A DNA stretch of 25,282 nucleotides from Alphaproteobacteria bacterium (GCA_020851015.1 JADZDN010000357.1:1-25282); one strand, 5' to 3'; positions 15,317-24,212 are shown, counted from the stretch's first letter. Notes: generated from the letters alone by a model not told the origin. Numbers and translations are program-made.

Positions 15317-15331
15317 TTAACCTTTTCCTAA
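15317..15331. promoter_or_regulatory. Possible CtrA-type box upstream of the hybrid kinase
   Basis: TTAA-N7-CTAA differs at one position from the CtrA consensus TTAA-N7-TTAA. It is the most AT-rich spot in the 224-base leader between tRNA-Thr and the kinase. A TTGACC lies 26 bases upstream (15285-15290) without a convincing -10. The evidence is a single near-match, so this is tentative. Confidence 0.25.
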
Positions 15332-15490
15332 GCATCGTGGCGGCACTTCATCTTCGAGCAGGCATATCGATCCGCCCGGCGCGGCCGGCGCAGACCGTGG
15401 GTAGCCGTCCTGTAGGTTCGCTCCAGCGATGCTGATCGCGCAATGTCCGAACGCGGTATCTAGACGCGCTGCCCGCCCGGAACCCGCGCC

Positions 15491-18400
15491 GTGAACGCGG
15501 ACCAGTCGCGCATCTTCGCCGTCGTGCCCGCGCAAGCCGACCGGCAGGGCCTTGCCGACTGCCTGACGCGGCTCGGCTACGCGGTCAGCGGCCAGGCCGG
15601 GTGCGGCGAGGACGCGCTGGCCCGCATCGCCGACGCGCATCCCGACCTGGTCCTGGTGGACATGGCGCTGGCCGGGGCAATGGACGGACAGCAGACCGCC
15701 GCACGGCTGCGCGACCGCGGCGATTTTCCGGTGGTCTTCCTGGCAGACCGGGCGTCGCCGCCGGCGGACGATGCGGGGCGCTTCGGCTGCATCATGCGCC
15801 CGTTCACCGAAGGCGAGTTGCATGCGGGGATCCAGGCCGCGCTTTACAAGCACCGGCTGGAGCGCGCGGAACGCGAGGTAAACCTGCTGCTGGAGCGCCA
15901 GGTGCACGCCCGCACCGCCGAGCTGGCGGCCAGCGAGCGCCGGTTCGCCGACTTCGCGCGGATCGCGTCGGAATGGCTGTGGGAGACCGACCCGGACGGA
16001 CGCTTTACCTACTTCTCGTCCGACGGACGGCATATCGGCTTCAATTTCGCGGCCTTCTTCGGCCAGCGCTGGTGCGCGATGGCGGGACAGGAACCGGACG
16101 ACCTGGCCCGCGTCGCCGCCCTGGAAGAGGGAATGGCGGCGCGAAAGCCGTTCCGCGACCTGCAATGCCGCATCCGGGTAGGCGACGGCGCGCTGCGCTG
16201 GTGCGCGATCAGCGGCGAGCCGCGTTTTGACGAAACGGGGACGTTCCTCGGCTATCGCGGCGCCGGCCGCGACGTGACCCAGCTGGTCGAAGCGCAGGCG
16301 GCGATGGAAGGCCGCACCCGCATCCTCGACGCCATGTTGATGGCGATGCCCGACGGCGTGCGGGTGGTGGACGACCAGGTCACGCTCTACATGCAGAACG
16401 ACCGCCTCTACGAGATATTCGGTCTCGACAAGCAGGCATGCCTGACGGCGCCGGACCCGGTCTACTACCCGCTGCTCGAGTTGGCGCGGCGCGGCGAGTA
16501 CGGTCCCGGCGATCCGATCGCGCTGGTGCGCGAGCGCCAGGAGGCGGTCCGCCGCCGCCTAGCCACCGACCGTTCGTTCAGCTACGAGCGCCAGCTCACG
16601 ACCGGACGGTGGGTCGAAGCGCGCCTGGCGGCCATCGAAGGCGGCGGATGGGTCTCGCTCTACCGCGACGTGACGGAGGCGCGCGGGCGCGAGCAGAAGC
16701 TGCGCCAGCAAGCCGACCTGCTGCGCACGGTCTTCGCCGGCATGGGCGAGGGCATCGCGGTCTTCGACCGGGACTTTCGGCTGGTGATGTGGAACGACCG
16801 CGCGGCCGAGATCACCGGCGTCGACCCCGCGCTGATGCGCGTCGGCGCGCCCATGCGCGGGCTGATCGCCGCCCAGGCCCGCGCCGGCGAGTTCGGTCCC
16901 TGCGACGATCCCGAGGCCGAGGCGGACCGGCGTCTGCCGCTGATGCACATCGAGGACCGGCAGGAATACGAACGCACGCGGCCCAACGGACGCGGCCTGA
17001 TCCGGCGTACCTACAAGCTGCCCGACGGCGGGGTGGTGTTGATCTATATCGATATCACCGAGCGCAAGGAAGCCGAACACGCGCTCCGCGAACTGAACGC
17101 GACCCTGGAGCAGCGTGTCGAGGAGCGCACCCAGGCGCTGGCCGCGAGCGAGCGCCAGCTGGCCCGCGCGCAGAAGATCGCCAGGCTGGGCCACTGGGTG
17201 TGGAACGGGCCGGCCGACGGCGCCTGGAGCAATGGCAGCATCCGCTACTCCGCCGCCGCGGCGGCGATCTTCGGCGTGCCGCCGGAGGCACTGGCGATCG
17301 CGGCCGGTGAATACCTCGACCGCTTCGTCCATCCCGACGACCGCGCGCGCGTCGCAGCGGCCTTCGCGGACTACAAGGCGCGCCGCCGCAAGGGTCTGCC
17401 GCTGGAGTACCGCGTGGTGCGGCCGGACGGTACCGCGCGCGACATCGTCGAGATCGACGAAGTGGTCGCCGGAGACCCCGACCATCCGACCGAGGTGATC
17501 GGGACGGTGCACGACATCACCATGCTGAAGGCGGCGGAGTCGCAACTCGCGGCCCTGCGACTTAACCTGGCCGACGCGCTCGAAAGCATCGCGCACGCCG
17601 TCATCCTGTACGACCGCGACGACAGGGTGGTGCTGTTCAACCGTCACTTCGCCGATCACTACGCCCCGATCAGGGACTCGATCCGGATCGGCGCCACGTT
17701 CGAGGACATGGTGCGGGCGGCCATCGCCCACGACATCATCGCCGTGCCCGCCGGCCACGACATCGAGCAATTCGTCGCCGAGCGCGTGGCGCGCCACCGC
17801 CGCGCCGACGGCAGGCCCTTCGTTCGCCGCCTCGCCGACGGGCGCGTCATCCAGATCTCCGAAAGCAAGGCGCGCAGCGGCGGGATCGTGTCGATCGGGA
17901 TCGACGTGACCGAGCAGCTGCGCACCGAGCGCCAGCTCCGCGAGGCGCAGAAGATGGAGGCGATCGGCAAGCTGACCGGCGGCCTGGCGCACGACTTCAA
18001 CAACTATCTGTCGGTCATCATCGGCAATCTCGACCTGCTGCAGGAGGACGTGGCAAAGGACCCGCGCGCGCTGCGCCAGGTGGAAACCGCGCTGCGCGGC
18101 GCGACGCGCGCCGCGGAGCTGACGCGCAACCTTCTCGCCTTTGCGCGGCGCCAGCCCTTTGCTCCCAAGATCGTCGACGCCGCCGCGTCGGCGGCGGAGA
18201 CCGTGCGCCTGCTCGAGCACACGCTGGGCGGACGGGTGGCGATCCGCTTCGTCGCGCCGCCCGACGTGTGGAGGACCGAGGTCGACCAGGACCAGCTCAA
18301 CTCCAGCATCATCAACCTGGCGAACAACGCTCGCGACGCCATGCCGCAGGGCGGCACCCTCACGGTCGCGCTCAGCAACGTCGTCGTGACGGAGGGCGTC

Positions 18401-19147
18401 AGGGACGACCTGCCCGCCGGGCCCGGCGACTACGTGCTGATCGAGGTGTCCGATACCGGGACCGGCATGACGCCCGAAACCCAGGCCAGCGCCTTCGAGC
18501 CCTTCTTCACCACGAAGGCCGCCGGCGACGGGACCGGACTTGGCCTCAGCATGGTCTACGGCTTCGTCAAGCAGTCCGACGGCCACATCGGCATCTACAG
18601 CGAGCCGGGACGCGGCACCACCGTGCGTGTCTATCTGCCCCGCGCCGACGGCGAGGTTGCCGCCGCCGAGCCGGCGGCAGACGCGCCCATGCCGCTGCCC
18701 CGCGGCAACGAGACCGTGCTGGTGGTCGAGGACAACGAGGGCGTGCGGCAGACCGCGGTGACGCAGCTCGCGGAGCTTGGCTATCGTCCGCTCGCCGCCC
18801 AAAGCGGCGACGCGGCCCTCGCGCTGCTGCGACGCTCGCGCAAACGGATCGACCTTTTGTTCACCGATGTCGTGATGCCCGGCAAGCTCGACGGCTATGC
18901 CCTGGCGCGCGCGGTGGCCGAGGCCAAGCCCGGCATCAAGGTCCTGCTGACCTCCGGCTTTCCCGGCACGGCGCTGGAGGCGATCGGCAAGCTGACCCCC
19001 GGGCTGCCGCTCCTGCCCAAGCCCTATCGCAAGGCGGAACTTGCCAGGGCCGTGCGCGACGCCATCGACAAGCCCGGCGGGCGATCGGCCGGGATCGCGC
19101 CGTCGGCCCGACGGACGCGCGCAGGATCGCGGTCCCGAAGCCGTTGA
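15491..19147 (+). CDS. Multi-PAS hybrid sensor histidine kinase with degenerate N-terminal receiver
   Basis: The 1218-residue protein has no membrane segment or signal peptide, so it is probably a cytosolic sensor. Domains in order: a receiver-like domain (1-125), a short coiled coil, about five PAS modules (roughly 150-270, 275-395, 400-520, 555-680 and 685-805), HisKA with LTGGLAHDFNN (phosphoacceptor His834), a HATPase (N box INLANNARDAMP, DTGTGM, FEPFFTTK, GTGLGLSMVYGF), and a C-terminal receiver (phosphoacceptor Asp1126 in LFTDVVMPGKLDG). PAS ends read RDVTQL, RDVTEAR, IDITERKEAE, HDITMLK and IDVTEQL. In the first receiver Asp57 is kept, but the acidic pair is Pro-Ala, the Thr position is Ala85 and the Lys is Arg103. 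GTG 15491 is the only start, because an in-frame TAG lies at 15461. A basic Arg/Ser tail ends the protein. It converges on the cyclase gene. Confidence 0.93.
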   Translation: MNADQSRIFAVVPAQADRQGLADCLTRLGYAVSGQAGCGEDALARIADAHPDLVLVDMALAGAMDGQQTAARLRDRGDFPVVFLADRASPPADDAGRFGCIMRPFTEGELHAGIQAALYKHRLERAEREVNLLLERQVHARTAELAASERRFADFARIASEWLWETDPDGRFTYFSSDGRHIGFNFAAFFGQRWCAMAGQEPDDLARVAALEEGMAARKPFRDLQCRIRVGDGALRWCAISGEPRFDETGTFLGYRGAGRDVTQLVEAQAAMEGRTRILDAMLMAMPDGVRVVDDQVTLYMQNDRLYEIFGLDKQACLTAPDPVYYPLLELARRGEYGPGDPIALVRERQEAVRRRLATDRSFSYERQLTTGRWVEARLAAIEGGGWVSLYRDVTEARGREQKLRQQADLLRTVFAGMGEGIAVFDRDFRLVMWNDRAAEITGVDPALMRVGAPMRGLIAAQARAGEFGPCDDPEAEADRRLPLMHIEDRQEYERTRPNGRGLIRRTYKLPDGGVVLIYIDITERKEAEHALRELNATLEQRVEERTQALAASERQLARAQKIARLGHWVWNGPADGAWSNGSIRYSAAAAAIFGVPPEALAIAAGEYLDRFVHPDDRARVAAAFADYKARRRKGLPLEYRVVRPDGTARDIVEIDEVVAGDPDHPTEVIGTVHDITMLKAAESQLAALRLNLADALESIAHAVILYDRDDRVVLFNRHFADHYAPIRDSIRIGATFEDMVRAAIAHDIIAVPAGHDIEQFVAERVARHRRADGRPFVRRLADGRVIQISESKARSGGIVSIGIDVTEQLRTERQLREAQKMEAIGKLTGGLAHDFNNYLSVIIGNLDLLQEDVAKDPRALRQVETALRGATRAAELTRNLLAFARRQPFAPKIVDAAASAAETVRLLEHTLGGRVAIRFVAPPDVWRTEVDQDQLNSSIINLANNARDAMPQGGTLTVALSNVVVTEGVRDDLPAGPGDYVLIEVSDTGTGMTPETQASAFEPFFTTKAAGDGTGLGLSMVYGFVKQSDGHIGIYSEPGRGTTVRVYLPRADGEVAAAEPAADAPMPLPRGNETVLVVEDNEGVRQTAVTQLAELGYRPLAAQSGDAALALLRRSRKRIDLLFTDVVMPGKLDGYALARAVAEAKPGIKVLLTSGFPGTALEAIGKLTPGLPLLPKPYRKAELARAVRDAIDKPGGRSAGIAPSARRTRAGSRSRSR

Positions 19148-19164
19148 TGCCGCTGGCTCGATAG

Positions 19165-19190
19165 GCCTCCGCGACCGGTCGGCCGGAGGC
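19165..19190. terminator. Hairpin between convergent kinase and cyclase genes
   Basis: GCCTCCG (19165-19171) pairs with CGGAGGC (19184-19190) across a 12-base loop that itself contains ACCGGT. It fills the 51-base convergent gap and could end both transcripts. No T run follows on either strand, so intrinsic termination is uncertain. Confidence 0.4.
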
Positions 19191-19198
19191 GCCGGCTT

Positions 19199-21373
19199 CT
19201 ATTCCGCCGCGGCGATGAAGTCGGACTTGCCGTCGTGCAGGCGCGGCGCCAGCTTGGCCTCGCAGCGCGCGACGAACAGCGCGGCCGGCGGATCGCCGCC
19301 CGGGCGCAGCTCGTCCGCGCGGCGGAAAAGATCGCGCGCCCGCGTCCAGTCGCGGTCGGCATAGGCATCGAGCGCGCTCTCGTACACCTGCACCCATTCC
19401 GGCCGGACGATATCCTTCTCGGGATCCGCCATGTCCAGCAGCTCGTAGACGAAGACCGGCTCCTCGCGGCCCTTGACCTGCACCGCGTCCAATCGGCGCA
19501 CCACGATGTCGTACTTCGCTTCCTCGTAGGTGTTGTGGCCGATGATGATGCTGGTGCCGTAGACCTTGTTCATGCCCTCGAGCCGGCTGGCGAGGTTCAC
19601 CGGATCGCCGATCACCGTGTAGTCCAGCCGCTCGTCGCTGCCGATATTGCCGACCACGACGCGGCCCGTGTTGACGCCGATGCGCGCATACATGTCGGGG
19701 CGGCCCTCGGCGCGCCACTTCTCGCGCAGGGCATTCATCACCGCGACGCATTCAAGGGCCGAGCGGCAGGCGTCGACGGCGTGGTTCTCGTTCCAGGCCG
19801 GCGCGCCCCAGAAGGCCATCACCGCATCGCCGATGAACTTGTCGATCGTGCCGCGGTTTTCCATGATCGTGCGCGTCATGCCGCTGAGATAGGCCGACAG
19901 ATACGGCAGCAGCCGGTGCCCCATGCGTTCGGTCAGCGTGGTGAACCCGGCCAGGTCCATAAACAGGATGGTCAGCGTGCGGCGCTCGCCGCCCAGCCGT
20001 GCGCCGACGCCTTTGGCAAGAAGGTCCCGGACAAGGTCGGTGGCGATGTACTTACGGAACGCGGCAAGGCCACGGCTCGTCTGCACCAGCGCGCCGGACA
20101 GGCTGGCGATCTCCTTGATGCGCGTGTCGATCGGCCGGACGGCGTTCAGGTCGAACCGCTCGATCAGGCGCGTCTGCTCGATCATGCGCGACAGCGGGGT
20201 CAGGAACAGCACGCGCGCGACGACCATCGACAGCGCCATGATGAACAGCACGACGCCCAGCACGGTATAGGCGATCTGGTCCAGGTTGCGGTCGACCCCG
20301 GCCAGGAAGTCCGATTCCGGGATCACGGTGGCGATCAGCCAGTCCAGTCGGTTGGCCGGCGTGACCGTCACGAAATACCGCTCGCCGCTGCCCGGCCGCA
20401 TATAGGCAAGGCGCCTAGGGCCGTCGATGCTTTCCAGCTTGACGCCGGCGGCCGCCATCGCCTCGCGCGCGACCACCAGCGCGGGATGGTGCGAATCCTT
20501 CAGCTGCTTCAGCGTGCTGCCGTCGCGGTCGTCGCCGTCGACCACCTTGGATACCTCGCCGACATCGCGGAACGCGATCATCTCGCCCTTCTGGCTGACG
20601 ATGAAGGCTTCGCCGCGCCGGGCGATCGTCAACTCGCGCAGGTAGCGCGAGATGCGGTCGAGCTCGATCGCGATGCTGACGACGCCGACGCGCTGCCCCT
20701 CGACGTCCAGCGCGATCGACGTGTTGATTCCCGGCTTGCCGTTCGCGGAGAAGATGTACACGTCGGTCCAGACATGCTTCTGCGGGTTGGCGATGGCGCG
20801 GTGGTACCATTGCCGGGCGGGCGAATAGTAGTCGCTGTCCTTGGTCTTGGTCTGCGTGTAGAAGATCCGGTTGTCGTCGCCGACATAGTAGTCCTCGCGG
20901 CGCTGCGCCACGCCCAGATCGGCGTCCCAGCTGCTTTCGACCACGCGATAGCTGCGATCCTCGCGGCGCTGCGCGCCGAAGAAGTCGCCGTTCTGCGCGC
21001 CGAAGCTGACCCACGAGAAGTGCGGATTGGCGCGCAGCAGCGCGAACAGCAGCTGGTTGCGCCGCTTGGGATCGTTGAGCGCGACGGTGTTGGTGGCCAG
21101 GATCTGCTCCAGCGCGGCCTGGGTGCTGACGGTGGAATCGAACAGGCGGTCGATCTCGCGGCTGATGCCGCCGATGATCTCGGCATTCAACTGTCCGGCC
21201 ATGTCGCCGATATTGGCGCGCGAGATCCAGGTCCAGGGAAAATGCACCGCCGCCGCGGTCGTCAGCACGGTCACCAGCGAGACGGTCAGCATGCTGAAGC
21301 GCAGGCTGACCATGAAGCGGCCGATCGAGGTCCGCGGATGCTTGGGCTCCGCGCCGGGCTCGGTCATCGCCAT
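19199..21373 (-). CDS. Membrane-bound class III adenylate cyclase with Cache-type sensor
   Basis: The 724-residue protein has a transmembrane helix at about 24-44, a large periplasmic Cache-like sensor (about 46-360; DSDYYSPARQWYHRAI and VYIFSANGKPGINTSIAL are typical), a second helix (367-391), a HAMP-like linker and a cyclase homology domain (about 455-640). Metal-binding residues are Asp473 (LFMDLAGFTTLTE) and Asp516 (FIGDAVMAF). The base-selecting pair is Lys512 and Thr586 (YTVIGD), the Lys-Thr form of class IIIb adenylate cyclases. Asn593 and Arg597 (PVNLASR) complete the site. A TPR-like stretch (ESALDAYADRDWTRARDLF) ends the protein. It should make cAMP in response to a periplasmic ligand, which is unknown. 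ATG at 21373 or 21367 both fit. Confidence 0.93.
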   Translation of the reverse strand: MAMTEPGAEPKHPRTSIGRFMVSLRFSMLTVSLVTVLTTAAAVHFPWTWISRANIGDMAGQLNAEIIGGISREIDRLFDSTVSTQAALEQILATNTVALNDPKRRNQLLFALLRANPHFSWVSFGAQNGDFFGAQRREDRSYRVVESSWDADLGVAQRREDYYVGDDNRIFYTQTKTKDSDYYSPARQWYHRAIANPQKHVWTDVYIFSANGKPGINTSIALDVEGQRVGVVSIAIELDRISRYLRELTIARRGEAFIVSQKGEMIAFRDVGEVSKVVDGDDRDGSTLKQLKDSHHPALVVAREAMAAAGVKLESIDGPRRLAYMRPGSGERYFVTVTPANRLDWLIATVIPESDFLAGVDRNLDQIAYTVLGVVLFIMALSMVVARVLFLTPLSRMIEQTRLIERFDLNAVRPIDTRIKEIASLSGALVQTSRGLAAFRKYIATDLVRDLLAKGVGARLGGERRTLTILFMDLAGFTTLTERMGHRLLPYLSAYLSGMTRTIMENRGTIDKFIGDAVMAFWGAPAWNENHAVDACRSALECVAVMNALREKWRAEGRPDMYARIGVNTGRVVVGNIGSDERLDYTVIGDPVNLASRLEGMNKVYGTSIIIGHNTYEEAKYDIVVRRLDAVQVKGREEPVFVYELLDMADPEKDIVRPEWVQVYESALDAYADRDWTRARDLFRRADELRPGGDPPAALFVARCEAKLAPRLHDGKSDFIAAAE

Positions 21374-21674
21374 CGCCTAGTCCAACGCCCGCGCCGCACC
21401 TGGCTGGCGCGCGGCGGCCGGGCGGTACAGGCTTGATGGGCAATGGCGCAGGCGCATGAGGCCAACTTCCCTGGGGGCCGTCCGCGAAACCGGCCATGGT
21501 GGTGCGACGGGCCGCGCGCTCCCCCGATCGCGCGATCCCGGAATTGTCGGCCAGGGATGGTTTAGAACCGGTTGACGGCGCCCGCTTCGCGTTGCGCGGG
21601 CCGGACGCGCAATCGGCCCGCTTTCGCACAGACAAAGCGGCCAATTTCAATACCTTGCACCTCGCCAAGCCGGT
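21374..21674. other. Divergent intergenic region, no gene recognised
   Basis: These 301 bases separate the cyclase (minus) and the SGNH hydrolase (plus) and must hold both promoters. I see no convincing -35/-10 pair. A small GC hairpin (GCCCGC with GCGGGC around 21579-21602) and a relatively AT-rich patch just before the hydrolase gene (around 21630-21660) are visible. A 63-codon frame at 21496-21687 shows no family character and overlaps the hydrolase start; I do not call it. Confidence 0.5.
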
Positions 21675-23066
21675 ATGCCTCCGGTAGAGTGCCGGGCTTC
21701 CGTCGAACCATTGGCGCCCCGGCGGGCGCCGCGTGATCGGAGCTTTGTCCTGCGCCGCTACGCCAACGCCCTGCTGCTGGCAGCTTCCCTGGCCGTCGGA
21801 CTGGTCGGAGCCGAGATTGCCTACCGCGTCTGGCTGGCGGTCAAGCTGCACGCTTTGGCGGCGCCGGTGGCGGACGACGCCACGCCGAGCTTCGGGGTCT
21901 ACAACACCCCGCCCTGGCGCTTCGACCGCGAGGCCGGCTTCGGCTACATACCCGAGCTCTCGTACTGGACCGCCTATATCGACAAGGGCGCGTTCGGCGG
22001 CTGCACCCCGCCGGCGGTGATGACGAATGCCCAGGGCAACATCGGCAGCGTCTTCGGCAGCTACGAGCAGGCTCAGATCCGCATCCTGGTTTTCGGCGAC
22101 AGCTTCGCCACCATGCACTTCGATGGCGATACCTGGCCCAACCTGCTGCAGCGCAAGCTCGAGCGCGCCACCGGCAAGAGCGTGCATATCGTCAATTTCG
22201 GCCGCGATTCCTATGGTCTGCTGCAGATGATGGACCTGGCCCGGCGCGAAGTGCCGAAATGGCGGCCGGACTACGTGATCTTCGCCTACATCACCAACGA
22301 CCTGGTGCGGCCGCGCGCCTGGCGCATCCTGAAGGAGGTGCGGGGCTACTGGCGCTTCATCATGGCAACGGAGCCCGACGAAACGATCGAGCCGGGCCCG
22401 AACACCAGCACCAACGAGGTCGCGCTGATCAATCCCGCGATCACGCGGCCGTGGTGCGAAAGGATGATGGCCCGTTTGGCCGCCGGCGACGCGGCGGCGT
22501 TGCGCGCCGATCCCGTCGTCCAGGAACTCGTGCGCCAGTACAACACCATCCGCCACGAGAACGCGCGCCAGATCATCGACCCGGCGGACGTGGACTTGCG
22601 GTGGCCGTTCCGCTCCTACCTCTACAACCGCATCGTCCACGGCGACACGTTCCACGAGACAGGGGTGCGGCCGCGCCGCGTGGGCTATGCGCTGATCGAC
22701 GACGTCACCTATCGCCAGGACCGGCGGTTCGTGGACGCCGCGGCCGCGGTGCTGGCGACCGGCGCCAGGCCGGTGTTGATCCATTTCCCGGTCCGACCGG
22801 AGGTCGAATCCGGCACGCAGTACCTGTGGAGCATCGGCGGCAACACGACCGAACGCCAGGGCAGCGGCCTGGTCGCGAGCCTGGAGCAGATCCTGGGGAC
22901 AAGGACGATCAACCTGCTCGAATACCTCCCGATGCCGATCAAGGACTTCAAGCCCTATGTCGCCTCGGCCCAGGACTGGCACCCCAACGCCAAGGGCATC
23001 GACCTCTATGCCGACGCGGTGCTGAAGGCGCTCATGGCCCGGGAAATCGGCAAGCAGACGCCCTGA
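21675..23066 (+). CDS. Membrane-anchored SGNH/GDSL-type hydrolase
   Basis: The 463-residue protein has one N-terminal hydrophobic helix (about residues 29-53, YANALLLAASLAVGLVGAEI) without a clear cleavage site, so it is probably anchored with the catalytic domain in the periplasm. SGNH blocks are in order: the nucleophile Ser143 in FGDSFATM, Gly176 in NFGRDSYG, Asn208 in YITNDLV, and Asp434 with His436 in DWHPNAKG. These hydrolases or acetyltransferase-like proteins act on esters, often of polysaccharides; the substrate here is unknown. The long insert between blocks III and V is unlike simple GDSL lipases. The ATG at 21675 has no strong Shine-Dalgarno sequence. It may share regulation with the downstream TRAP genes (87-base gap), but nothing proves it. 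Confidence 0.88.
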   Translation: MPPVECRASVEPLAPRRAPRDRSFVLRRYANALLLAASLAVGLVGAEIAYRVWLAVKLHALAAPVADDATPSFGVYNTPPWRFDREAGFGYIPELSYWTAYIDKGAFGGCTPPAVMTNAQGNIGSVFGSYEQAQIRILVFGDSFATMHFDGDTWPNLLQRKLERATGKSVHIVNFGRDSYGLLQMMDLARREVPKWRPDYVIFAYITNDLVRPRAWRILKEVRGYWRFIMATEPDETIEPGPNTSTNEVALINPAITRPWCERMMARLAAGDAAALRADPVVQELVRQYNTIRHENARQIIDPADVDLRWPFRSYLYNRIVHGDTFHETGVRPRRVGYALIDDVTYRQDRRFVDAAAAVLATGARPVLIHFPVRPEVESGTQYLWSIGGNTTERQGSGLVASLEQILGTRTINLLEYLPMPIKDFKPYVASAQDWHPNAKGIDLYADAVLKALMAREIGKQTP

Positions 23067-23153
23067 AGGCGTCCGGTTGTCCGCGCGCGGCGCAACGTGT
23101 AGCTTTGCCGGCTTCCGCACGCAGGTTCCAACCATTGGAAATGGAGGAGATCG

Positions 23154-24128
23154 ATGGGCTTCAGCGTCACCAGGAGGACCCTCGTCGCGCTCGCCCTCGG
23201 CGTTGCCGCCGTCGCGGCATGGTCCGGCGCTTCGTGGGCGCAGCAGCAGTTCTTCCGCATCGGCACGGGCGGCACGGCCGGCACGTACTATCCAGTGGGC
23301 GGCATGATCGCCAACGCGATCTCCACGGACAAGATCTCGGCCAGCGCGGTGGCGACCAACGGCTCGGTCGCCAACGTCAACGCCATCGTCGGCGGCCAGG
23401 CGGAATCGGGCTTCGTGCAGGCCGACGTCGCCTCCTGGGCCTATACCGGCACCGGCGTCTACGAGGGCAAGGGCAAGGTCGAGGAACTGCGCGCGATCGC
23501 CAACCTCTACCCCGAGAGCGTGCACCTGGTCGTGCGCAAGGGGCTGGGTGTCAAGTCGCCGGCGGACCTCAAGGGCAAGCGCGTATCGCTGGACGAGCCG
23601 GGATCGGGCACGCTGATCAACGCGCGCACGATCCTCGCCGCCTATGGCGTCGCCGAAAAGGACATCAAGCCCGAGTACCTGAAGCCCAACCAGGCGGGCG
23701 AGAAGCTGAAAGACGGCTCGGTCGACGCCTTCTTCTTCACCGGCGGCTATCCGGCCGGCGCGATCTCCGAGCTGACCGCCACCGGCAGCGGCATCGACCT
23801 GGTGCCGATCGCCGGGCCCGAGGCCGACAAGCTGCGCGGAACCGCGAAGTTCTTCGCGGCCGACGAGATTCCGGCTGGCACCTACAAGGACATCGGCGCG
23901 GTCAAGACCCTGGCCGTCGGCGCGCAATGGGTCACCTCGGCCAAGATCGACGCCGGCCTGGTCTACGAAGTGACCAAGGCGCTGTGGAGCGACAAGACCC
24001 GCGCGGTGCTGGATGCCGGCCACGCCAAGGGCAAGTCGATCCAGAAGGCGACCGCGCTGGCGGGCCTGGGCATCCCGCTGCATCCCGGCGCGGAGAAGTT
24101 CTACAAGGAAGCCGGCCTCATCAAGTAG
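23154..24128 (+). CDS. TAXI-family TRAP transporter solute-binding protein
   Basis: The 324-residue protein has a Sec signal peptide, with an Arg-Arg pair near its start (TRRTLVALALGVAAVAAW) and cleavage after SWA before QQQFF, so it is periplasmic. The mature N-terminus reads FRIGTGGTAGTYYPVGG, the hallmark of TAXI proteins, followed by NGSVANVNAIVGGQAESGFVQ in the ligand-binding lobe and SLDEPGSGTLINARTIL. TAXI proteins deliver small organic acids or amino acids such as glutamate to a fused TRAP permease; the ligand here cannot be read. AATGGAGGAG precedes the ATG. A strong hairpin separates it from the permease gene. A weak promoter (TTGTCC 23077, TAGCTT 23100) may drive it. Confidence 0.94.
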   Translation: MGFSVTRRTLVALALGVAAVAAWSGASWAQQQFFRIGTGGTAGTYYPVGGMIANAISTDKISASAVATNGSVANVNAIVGGQAESGFVQADVASWAYTGTGVYEGKGKVEELRAIANLYPESVHLVVRKGLGVKSPADLKGKRVSLDEPGSGTLINARTILAAYGVAEKDIKPEYLKPNQAGEKLKDGSVDAFFFTGGYPAGAISELTATGSGIDLVPIAGPEADKLRGTAKFFAADEIPAGTYKDIGAVKTLAVGAQWVTSAKIDAGLVYEVTKALWSDKTRAVLDAGHAKGKSIQKATALAGLGIPLHPGAEKFYKEAGLIK

Positions 24129-24154
24129 GCTTTCGATCGCGACAGGACGGACCG

Positions 24155-24193
24155 CCGCGAGCCGCTTCGACCCGAAGCGGCTCGCGGTGTTTT
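24155..24193 (+). terminator. Strong hairpin with T tail between the TRAP binding-protein and permease genes
   Basis: A perfect 15-bp stem (24155-24169 with 24173-24187) closes on the three-base loop ACC and is followed by TGTTTT. This looks like an intrinsic terminator, yet the next gene of the same transporter starts 20 bases later. Partial termination or 3'-end protection would give more binding protein than permease, a common need in binding-protein-dependent systems. Confidence 0.8.
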
Positions 24194-24212
24194 CGCGCCC
24201 CGGAGGCCGCAC

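Noticed and set aside
16559..18802. A 747-codon minus-strand frame inside the hybrid kinase gene
   Set aside because: It is antisense to well-conserved PAS, HisKA and HATPase text and shows no family motif of its own.
21496..21687. A 63-codon plus-strand frame before the SGNH hydrolase
   Set aside because: It has no recognisable family text or Shine-Dalgarno sequence and overlaps the hydrolase start in another frame.
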